The notes beneath the pieces are model-generated. The model saw nothing but the letters and a program-made list of their open reading frames with translations, ran no database searches and was not told the origin of the DNA. This document shows, piece by piece, positions 58,004 through 64,000 of a DNA stretch of 64,000 bases; the stretch's first letter is position 1, and each line of letters begins with the position of its first letter. The position numbers were made by a program, and so were the translations under genes. Origin of the DNA: Bin87 sp964347975 (lineage in GTDB: Bacteria; Chloroflexota; Dehalococcoidia; Lucifugimonadales; UBA3495); the NCBI GenBank assembly GCA_964347975.1, contig CAYGAY010000018.1, positions 4,992 to 68,991 of the forward strand, read 5' to 3'.

Positions 58004-58110
58004 GACATTCCGGCGAAAGCCGGAATCCAGTAACGCTTTCTGGACTCCGGCCCCGTATCAAGTACGGGGTGACGTTCTTTCGCCGGAGTGACGGATTAGC
58101 AGCCAAACCA
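58004..58110. repeat. compound inverted repeat unit, left copy
   Basis: It reads ATTCCGGCGAAAGCCGGAAT, then CCAGTAACG and CTTTCTGGACTCCGG, a CCCCGTATCAAGTACGGGG insert, CTTTCGCCGGAGTGACG and finally AGCCAAACCACCTAAAACGG. Apart from the 26-base insert it is the near-exact reverse complement of 58716-58815. The two copies bracket the frameshifted gene at 58153-58637. Confidence 0.75.
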
Positions 58111-58152
58111 CCTAAAACGGAAGGCTACTTCCACGTTCAGGCGACATTGACG

Positions 58153-58637
58153 CTAATCGGGATCGGTCGGCTCGGGCGGGGGCTCATCAAAAGGAAGACC
58201 GGCCTGTTCCGCAGCCTCGCGGCGTTCCAGCCAACGTTGCCACTGACGGGACATCTCAGCCTGCCCCTCAGCCCTTCCCGCGGCGCGCCCTGCGACCACT
58301 CCCTCGGCCCGATGCCGCTCGATGATGGGTTTGACCCACTTGTTCCTCAGATAATCCAGCGTAGCCATGATGTATTGCAGCGCCTCCGCCAAGATGATGA
58401 TTATTACGGCGGCGGCTCCGCCGCTTGGGAATACATTCCGGAAAATCTCCGCAACAATGTCCGCGCTACCAGTGTCGGACGCCAACCGAAAATCATACCA
58501 AGTCAGAAACGTCGTAATTTGTATCGTCAGAACGCAAAAAGCGAAGAAGCACCATCTCCCCCAGCCGGCCGGTACGCTCCAGATCGCTTCCCTGGCGTCG
58601 TTCTCCGGCCGGCTGGGGGTGTCTCATCATTTTTCAT
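58153..58637 (-). pseudogene. membrane-anchored coiled-coil protein, frameshifted in a G5/C5 run
   Basis: A downstream frame reads W-C-F-F-A-F-C-V-L-T-I-Q-I-T-T-F-L (membrane helix), then A-A-A-V-I-I-I-I-L-A-E-A-L-Q (second helix), V-K-P-I-I-E-R-H-R-A-E-G, A-G-R-A-A-G-R-A-E-G-Q-A-E (coiled coil) and a G-L-P-F-D-E-P-P-P ending. It has no start codon before 58485, but ATG 58635-58637 opens M-K-N-D-E-T-P in a frame one base off, with the switch in the C5 run at 58615-58619. One added C restores the whole protein. Slippage (phase variation), a sequencing error or decay are all possible. The flanking inverted repeats suggest a mobile unit. Function unknown. Confidence 0.55.
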
Positions 58638-58670
58638 AGCCGATCAACTGAGCGCTCGCGCACAGTATAA

Positions 58671-58870
58671 CACGCGCAACGCGCGCCCGTTCCCGGAGCT
58701 GCCGGGCCGGGGTAGTGTTCCGTTTTAGGTGGTTTGGCTGATATGCGTCACTCCGGCGAAAGCCGGAGTCCAGAAAACGCTACTGGATTCCGGCTTTCGC
58801 CGGAATGACGAGAAAACTAAACCACCTAAGTTGCAACGCTGCCGCCGGGCCGGGCGCGCGTTGCGCTCAG
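58671..58870. repeat. 200-bp imperfect palindrome with dRS3-like core (right copy)
   Basis: Three nested inverted arm pairs are seen: GCGCAACGCGCGCCCG and its complement (58675 and 58847), TTAGGTGGTTT and AAACCACCTAA-like arms (about 58720 and 58819), and GTCACTCCGGCGAAAGCCGG with CCGGCTTTCGCCGGAATGAC at the centre. The layout is that of a non-autonomous element. Confidence 0.7.
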
Positions 58871-58890
58871 CAAACGGCGACGTATGCCGG

Positions 58891-59769
58891 TCAGTGATGA
58901 GCCAGCCCGATCGCGTGCAGCAAGGCGTGTTTCACTTCCACCGGCGCTACCCCCGCTCGAAACTCCGCCGAGGCGTACACGTCGCCGATGATGTCCACGC
59001 CGGCGGCGGCCAGGTCTTCGCTCAGCCGCGCCGTCGCGTCGGCGATGCTGTCCATGGTCAGCGTTGTGCCGGTGAGGGCTTGCTCCACCGCCGGCGCTTT
59101 CACCGGTCGGGGCGTCAATCCGCCCACCGCCACCGATGCGGCGGTGCAGCGATTGCCGTCCATGGTTACCACCACCGCGCCCCCGACCACCGAGTAGAAG
59201 CTGGCCGGGTGGGCCATCTTGGCGTACTCGGCGCGCTGGTTGGCGGCCAGCGTGGGCACAGACACCGTAGTTATCAACTCGTTCTCGGCCAGGGCCGTTA
59301 CGAAGGCGTCCTCAATCAGGTCGGCCGCGTCGATAGTGCGGCTGCCCGCCGGCCCCTGCGCCAACACCGTTGCGCCCAGGGCCGTCAGCACCGTCCCCCA
59401 GTCCGACGACGGGTCGGCATGGGCCAGGTTGCCCCCGATGGTGCCGCGATTGCGCACTGCCGGGTCGCCGATGCCGCCGGCCGCCTCAGCCAGCAGACCG
59501 TTGGCCTGCTGTATCTCGGCGGAATTGGCAATCTCGGCGTGGGTAGTAAGCGCGCCGATGCTGATGGTATCGCCGCTGACGGTGATGCCCCGCAGGTTGG
59601 CGATGCCGCCAATGTCGATGACCACCTCCGGCCGGGCCAGGCGGAACCGCATCAGCGGGATGAGGCTGTGGCCGCCGGCCAGCAGCTTGGCGTCCGGGTT
59701 GTCGGCCAGCAGCTGGACGGCCTCCATTATCGAGCCGGCCTTGCGGTATTCAAACTCTGCTGCAAACAT
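58891..59769 (-). CDS. FAD-binding subunit of a CoxM/xanthine-dehydrogenase-type molybdenum hydroxylase
   Basis: A 292-residue flavoprotein of the CoxM/XdhB family. It has A-K-L-L-A-G-G-H-S-L-I-P-L-M (FAD site 1), a D-I-G-G-I strand and T-I-G-G-N-L-A-H-A-D-P-S-S-D (FAD site 2). It takes electrons from the Fe-S subunit and passes them to an acceptor. ATG 59769 has GGAGG 10 bases upstream. It is the last gene of the small-large-medium operon, 23 bases after CoxL. Confidence 0.9.
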   Translation of the reverse strand: MFAAEFEYRKAGSIMEAVQLLADNPDAKLLAGGHSLIPLMRFRLARPEVVIDIGGIANLRGITVSGDTISIGALTTHAEIANSAEIQQANGLLAEAAGGIGDPAVRNRGTIGGNLAHADPSSDWGTVLTALGATVLAQGPAGSRTIDAADLIEDAFVTALAENELITTVSVPTLAANQRAEYAKMAHPASFYSVVGGAVVVTMDGNRCTAASVAVGGLTPRPVKAPAVEQALTGTTLTMDSIADATARLSEDLAAAGVDIIGDVYASAEFRAGVAPVEVKHALLHAIGLAHH

Positions 59770-59792
59770 TGTTTTCAATCCTCCGTTGCCGG

Positions 59793-62189
59793 CTAGTGGT
59801 TGTGGCCGTGGCCGTGGTCATGCCCATGACCGTGCCCGTTGCCGTGGCCGCTCTCCCGAATCGCCCGCCACACCTTTTCGGGGGTCAGCGGCATATCCAG
59901 GCCGGATATTCCCATCGGCTTGAGAGCGTCCATCACCGCGCTGTAAATGGCCGCCGTCGAGGCGATAGTCCCCGTCTCGCCGATGCCTTTCACGCCCAGC
60001 GGGTTGTGCGGCGACGGCGTGACGGTGGAATGCACCTCGATGTCGGGCACCAGGTTGGCCCGCGGGATGGCGTAGTCCATCATCGAGCCGGTGAGCAGTT
60101 GGCCGTTGCCGTCATAGACCGCGCCCTCCCAGAGGGCCTGCCCCGCGCCCTGCACCACGCCGCCGTGAACCTGGCCCTCAACCACCATCGGGTTGATTTG
60201 CGGCCCGCAGTCGTCAACGGCCACGTAGCGGTCCAGGGTGATGTGCCCGTTGTCCGGGTCCACGCTGACGATGGCCGCGTGCGCCCCGAAGGGATAGCTG
60301 AAGTTGGGCGGGTCGTAGTAAGTGCTGGCCTCCATGCCCGGCTCGATGCCTTCGGGCAGGTTCCAGGCCACGTTGGCTTGCAGGGCAATGTCCTGGATGC
60401 TCTGCGCCCGGTCGGGAGCGCCGCGCACGAAGAACTGGCCATCGGCATACTCAATGTCAGCCTCGTCGGCTTCCAGCAGGTGGGCGGCAATGACCCGCGC
60501 CTTGTCCCGCAGTTTCCGCATCGTCAAGGCGACGGCGGCCCCGCCGACTACGGTGGTGCGGCTTCCGTAGGTGCCCCAGCCCATGGGCGTGGTGTCGGTA
60601 TCGCCGTGGACCACTTCCACGTCGTCCACGTCAACGCCAATTTCGTCGGCTACTATCTGGGCGAAGGTAGTTTCCTCGCCCTGGCCATGGGGCGACGTGC
60701 CGATGAATACGTTGACCTTGCCGGTGGCGTAGATGCGGACGGTGGCGCTTTCCCACAGACCGCCACCGAATCCGACGGCCCCGGCCACCTGCGAGGGGCC
60801 AAGCCCGCAAATCTCGCAGTAGCAGGCCACGCCCACGCCGCGATAGCGTCCGTGCTCCCGCTCGTGTTCCTGGTCGTGGCGGAAATCGTCATAACCAATG
60901 TGGCCCAGCAATTCGTCCAGGACGCCGGCGTAGTTGCCGCTGTCGTAAGTGATGCCGATAGCCACGTCCCGGTTGTTGTCAAAGGGTTCGATGAGGTTGC
61001 GGCGGCGCGCTTCCACCGGGTCGATGCCCACGGCGTCGGCCACCTTGTCCATCAGCCGCTCCAGCAGGAAAGTGGCTTCGGGACGGCCGGCCCCGCGGTA
61101 GGCTTCCACCGGCGTGGAGTTGGTGAACACGCCGTACACATCGGCCTTGATATTGGCGATGTCGTAGGGACCGGAGTACATCAGCCCGTGCAGAATGGTC
61201 GGGATGCCCGGCGCGGCGGTGGAGAGGTAGGCGCCCATGCCGGCATAGACCACGCTGCGGACGGCGGTGACCTTGCCGTCGGCGTTGGCCGCCATCTCCA
61301 CGTATTCCACGTGGTCGCGCCCGTGGGTAGTGGCGATGTAATTCTCGGTGCGGGTTTCCGTCCACTTGACCGGCACGCCTAGCTGCATCGAGCAAAACGC
61401 CGCAATCATCTCCCAGGGATAGACGGCAATCTTGGAGCCGAAACCGCCGCCCACTTCCGGCGCGATGACGCGGATTTTGTGCTCGCCAATGCCCGTAACC
61501 AGACAGGTTACGAACCGGGCGATGTGCGGGTTCTGCGTGGTGTTCCACAAGGTCAGCTCGCCCATGGCCGGCGACCACGACGCAATTGCGGAGCGGGTTT
61601 CCATGGGGGTGGGAATCAGCTTTTGCTGGTTGATGGTTTCGCTGACCACTACGGCGGCGTCGGCAAAAGCGGCGTCGGTGTCGCCGCCGGCGGCCACCCA
61701 GTGGAACGCCTGGTTGTTGGGAGCGTCATCGTGAAGTTGGGGCGCGCCGTCGGCCAGCGCCGCCTCCGGGTTGATGATGGCCGGCAATGGTTCGTAGTCC
61801 ACCTCGATGAGTTCCAGCGCGTCCTCCGCCTGGTAGCGGTCTTGCGCCACCACCACGGCCACCGCGTCGCCCACGTAGCGAACCACGTCGGTAGCGATGG
61901 CGGGATAGGCCACGGCCTTCAGGTCGGAGTCGGGAATGGCCCAGGCGCAGGGGATGGGGTTGAGCGCTCCGGCCGTGTCCGCGCCGGTATAGACGGCCAG
62001 CACGCCGGGCGCGCCCTGGGCGGCGTCGGTGTTGATGCCGCTGATGCGGGCGTGAGCGTGGGGACTGCGCAGGATGGCGGCGTGCACCATGCCGGTCAAC
62101 TTGATGTCGTCAGTGTAGGCGGCCTGCCCGGTAATCAGGCGTGGGTCCTCCCGCCGCCGGATGCCGGAGCCGAATATGCGGGTAGTCAT
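59793..62189 (-). CDS. molybdenum-binding large subunit (CoxL form II/xanthine dehydrogenase family) with His-rich tail
   Basis: The 798-residue catalytic subunit binds the molybdopterin cytosine dinucleotide centre. It shows R-R-E-D-P-R-L-I-T-G near the start, G-G-G-F-G-S-K-I, the active-site loop A-Y-R-G-A-G-R-P-E-A and G-I-G-E-T-G with the catalytic Glu. The loop is the form II (A-Y-R-G-A-G-R) type, not the A-Y-R-C-S-F-R of true CO dehydrogenase, so it probably hydroxylates an aldehyde, purine or other heterocycle. The final 20 residues are G-H-G-N-G-H-G-H-G-H-D-H-type, a likely metal-binding tail. ATG 62189 is chosen because the family N-terminus begins there. Confidence 0.9.
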   Translation of the reverse strand: MTTRIFGSGIRRREDPRLITGQAAYTDDIKLTGMVHAAILRSPHAHARISGINTDAAQGAPGVLAVYTGADTAGALNPIPCAWAIPDSDLKAVAYPAIATDVVRYVGDAVAVVVAQDRYQAEDALELIEVDYEPLPAIINPEAALADGAPQLHDDAPNNQAFHWVAAGGDTDAAFADAAVVVSETINQQKLIPTPMETRSAIASWSPAMGELTLWNTTQNPHIARFVTCLVTGIGEHKIRVIAPEVGGGFGSKIAVYPWEMIAAFCSMQLGVPVKWTETRTENYIATTHGRDHVEYVEMAANADGKVTAVRSVVYAGMGAYLSTAAPGIPTILHGLMYSGPYDIANIKADVYGVFTNSTPVEAYRGAGRPEATFLLERLMDKVADAVGIDPVEARRRNLIEPFDNNRDVAIGITYDSGNYAGVLDELLGHIGYDDFRHDQEHEREHGRYRGVGVACYCEICGLGPSQVAGAVGFGGGLWESATVRIYATGKVNVFIGTSPHGQGEETTFAQIVADEIGVDVDDVEVVHGDTDTTPMGWGTYGSRTTVVGGAAVALTMRKLRDKARVIAAHLLEADEADIEYADGQFFVRGAPDRAQSIQDIALQANVAWNLPEGIEPGMEASTYYDPPNFSYPFGAHAAIVSVDPDNGHITLDRYVAVDDCGPQINPMVVEGQVHGGVVQGAGQALWEGAVYDGNGQLLTGSMMDYAIPRANLVPDIEVHSTVTPSPHNPLGVKGIGETGTIASTAAIYSAVMDALKPMGISGLDMPLTPEKVWRAIRESGHGNGHGHGHDHGHGHNH

Positions 62190-62197
62190 AGCAGTCG

Positions 62198-62677
62198 TTA
62201 GCCTCCTTGCCCGGCAGCGGCGGCGGCCAGAGCGGCCCGGACGATGTTGTTGTAGCCGGTGCAGCGGCACATATTCCCTTCCAGCCCGGCGCGCACTTCC
62301 GCCGCCGACGGGTTGGGGTTGCCCTCGATAATCTCGGTCACCGACATAATCATCCCGGCGGTGCAGTAGCCGCACTGGAGGCCGTGATGGTTCCAGAAGG
62401 CTTCCTGCACGGCGGTCAGGTTGCCGTCCTGGGCCAGCCCTTCAATGGTAGTGACGTCGGCCCCGTCGGCCTGCACGGCGAAGGCGGTGCACGACTTGAC
62501 GGTAACGCCGTTCATCCGAATGACGCAGGCCCCGCACTGGCTGGTGTCGCAGCCTATCTTGGTGCCGGTGAGGTTCAGGGATTCCCGCAGGAAGTGAACC
62601 AGCAGGGTGCGCGGCTCGACTTCAGCGGAATGGGAGCGGCCATTCACGGTAAGCGTGATGGGTACTTTACTGGGCAA
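62198..62677 (-). CDS. 2Fe-2S small subunit (CoxS type) of the molybdenum hydroxylase
   Basis: A 159-residue ferredoxin-like subunit with two clusters: C-D-T-S-Q-C-G-A-C...C in the N-terminal plant-type domain, and C-G-Y-C-T-A-G-M...C-R-C-T-G-Y in the C-terminal four-helix domain. TTG 62677 is the start, with GGAGG 6-7 bases upstream. It leads the operon, 8 bases before CoxL. Confidence 0.93.
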   Translation of the reverse strand: MPSKVPITLTVNGRSHSAEVEPRTLLVHFLRESLNLTGTKIGCDTSQCGACVIRMNGVTVKSCTAFAVQADGADVTTIEGLAQDGNLTAVQEAFWNHHGLQCGYCTAGMIMSVTEIIEGNPNPSAAEVRAGLEGNMCRCTGYNNIVRAALAAAAAGQGG

Positions 62678-62871
62678 AATACACCTCCTCTGTCAGAAAA
62701 CCCGCCGAATCGGGCGGAGTGGCAAGGATGAGGTAGTGATGGAGGCCGACCGGCGAACGCGGCATAGATAGTTGGTGGCCGTGCGGCAGTATAGACGGCG
62801 GGCCGGCGGGCGGTCAAATAATGCGATGCCGGCGTCAGGCCCCGGCCATTCCGGGAGAGCGCTCGCCTGGG

Positions 62872-63700
62872 TCAGGCCAAACCTTCCAAAGTTTGGATGA
62901 ACTCGGCGATTAGCGCTGTGGCCAGACGAGATGTTCGGGGCTGAACTGCCAGGGCAATCGCGTCATATCCGAGGAGGACTTTAAGCAGGTAGTTCTCGTC
63001 CCATCCGGCGTTGCGCCGGTTGCCCTGGATGCCCACTTTCAGGGTTCGCTCGTTCTTCAGCAGGTTGTGTCCGATTTGCCGTAAGGCGTTGATGTTCTGC
63101 GGGCCATTATCCTTGCGCGCCCGGCACATCTCTTCCCGAAAGCTCACAGCCAAGGTCCAGTGCAGGGAGTTTTCGATCCTTCGGTGGCTTCTTATGGCGG
63201 CCCGCAGTTGCTCTGCTGGGGACCTCAGACTACTGATGTAGTAGCGGGGTTGCCTGAGATCGCCCTCTTGGGTTTGACGCTGGCCCGCCACCCGGACGGC
63301 GGCCTTCAGTTGCGGCCATTGCTCTTGGGGTCCAGATAGTCCCGGTAGTCTGGATCGATGATGCCCCAACATTCGCGCCGTTCCACCCGTCCGTGTGACC
63401 CTTGTCCGTGGTTTGCTTGTAGTCGTAGGGCGCCCCGACAAAACCCAGCGCCTCGGCCCCCTCGAACAGGTCTCGGATGCCCTCGCGCAGTTGTCCCTGG
63501 TTCTGCTTCACCGCTAGCGGGTAGTTGACCCCGCCCTGGGTGATCTGCTGGGCGATCTCCCGCTGGCAGCCCATAGCATCGATGGTGACGACGCAGCCGT
63601 GCAACTCCAGCAACTGGAGAGTGGCGGTGATCTCGTTGGACTTCCCGCCGGCCAACGACGAGTAGTTTCCGGTATCTTCATCCTGACCCCCCGGCCGGCC
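62872..63700 (-). pseudogene. decayed ISAs1-family transposase
   Basis: Fragments in three frames add up to an ISAs1 transposase without its N-terminus: S-N-E-I-T-A-T-L-Q-L-L-E-L and V-V-T-I-D-A-M-G-C-Q-R-E-I-A, then H-G-R-V-E-R-R-E-C-W and I-I-D-P-D-Y, then R-I-E-N-S-L-H-W-T-L-A-V-S-F-R-E-E-M. At least two frameshifts separate them. The part homologous to the 31220-31437 relic is absent. Confidence 0.75.
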
Positions 63701-63860
63701 ATCGCTGCGCCTCAACATCGGATTGCGACAGTGGTCACCCCTACGGTTTCCAGGGTGGGGCAAATCACCCTGGAAATCTTGGGTCAATGACCTCTGCAAT
63801 GACCAGGTGAAAGCCGAATGGCGCCGGGGCGCCAATGTTCCCTCCAGATCGGGTCCGGGA

Positions 63861-64000
63861 TTATTGACTGCACCACCGCAGGCCAAAATCGGCAGGGGCG
63901 ACCTTATTCAACAAACTTCTGGGCAAGCACCCGGTCAACGGATTGTTATCCAGGTTCACCCATGAGAAATTCCCCAGCTCCGGCGGGATCGGCCCGCTCA
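63861..64000 (-). CDS. C-terminal end of a leucine-rich-repeat protein, cut by the window edge
   Basis: The minus strand at the edge reads S-G-P-I-P-P-E-L-G-N-F, then W-V-N-L-D-N-N-P-L-T-G-C-L-P and F-G-L-R-W-C, ending at the stop 63861-63863. S-G-x-I-P-x-E-L-G-N and N-x-L-T-G-C-x-P are plant-type LRR signatures found in some bacterial surface proteins. The final Cys-containing cap is usual for these proteins. Only 45 residues are visible. Confidence 0.75.
   Translation of the reverse strand, partial: SGPIPPELGNFSWVNLDNNPLTGCLPRSLLNKVAPADFGLRWCSQ

Overview
The window is about 62% G+C, gene-dense bacterial DNA. Its content fits a Chloroflexota genome, perhaps of the SAR202/Dehalococcoidia type. 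The supporting signs are three divergent luciferase-like flavin monooxygenases, a CoxL/M/S-type molybdenum hydroxylase, a GAF-PAS-kinase-receiver-winged-helix single-chain regulator of a type I associate with Chloroflexota and Actinobacteria, three Uma2 proteins, leucine-rich-repeat protein and many dispersed palindromic repeats. This is inferred from gene content; no rRNA or tRNA gene was found. A 10-base N gap (48472-48481), its odd flanks and a similar G/C-homopolymer stretch at 7420-7560 show a draft metagenome or single-cell assembly.

Layout. 1-4362 (+): the tail of a DUF255/YyaL protein, aspS (apparently starting with CTG), a small HEPN/PaREP1-like protein and a PLP aminotransferase. 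4560-12210: fructose-1,6-bisphosphate aldolase/phosphatase, a zinc-ribbon/TPR membrane protein, a CysC-sugar transferase fusion and an O-antigen-ligase-like protein with a long coiled-coil tail, separated by repeats and a gene relic. 12589-17599: a single-chain histidine kinase-response regulator lacking the phospho-accepting His, divergent from a radical SAM/B12 operon, with a perfect 9-bp inverted repeat between them. 17610-24166 (-): a 2-hydroxy-acid oxidase, a flavin monooxygenase, an NHL propeller, two overlapping membrane proteins, and a UGSC-family selenoprotein whose UGA splits the reading frame, beside its conserved partner. 24338-30869 (+): a tight four-gene operon of a transglutaminase-fold protein, a strongly divergent SecA paralogue, a lipoprotein and an unknown protein. 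30990-36412: IS relics, a lipoprotein, an SsuD-like monooxygenase, Uma2 and a second aminotransferase. 36466-46751: formate dehydrogenase alpha subunit, a VOC protein, a second selenoprotein (peroxiredoxin-like, U-x-x-C), a second HEPN-like protein, flavin monooxygenase, Uma2, hydrolase, pentapeptide-repeat protein, enoyl-CoA hydratase, HIT protein and MogA/MoaB. 46819-48600: HEPN-like genes, a restriction-nuclease relic and the gap. 48599-57965: NHL, DUF1501 and DUF1800 genes, small membrane proteins, a PIG-L deacetylase, MFS transporter, Uma2 and surE. 58000-64000: repeats around a frameshifted membrane/coiled-coil gene, the CoxM-CoxL-CoxS operon, a decayed ISAs1 transposase and the end of a leucine-rich-repeat gene.

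How genes fit together. The molybdenum enzymes (FDH alpha, CoxLMS-like) share a need for pterin cofactor with the MogA/MoaB protein. The two selenoproteins each carry a hairpin just after UGA matching the bacterial SECIS rule, so the organism probably decodes UGA as selenocysteine; the SelA/B/C/D machinery lies outside the window. The operon around the SecA paralogue is the best candidate here for an undescribed system.
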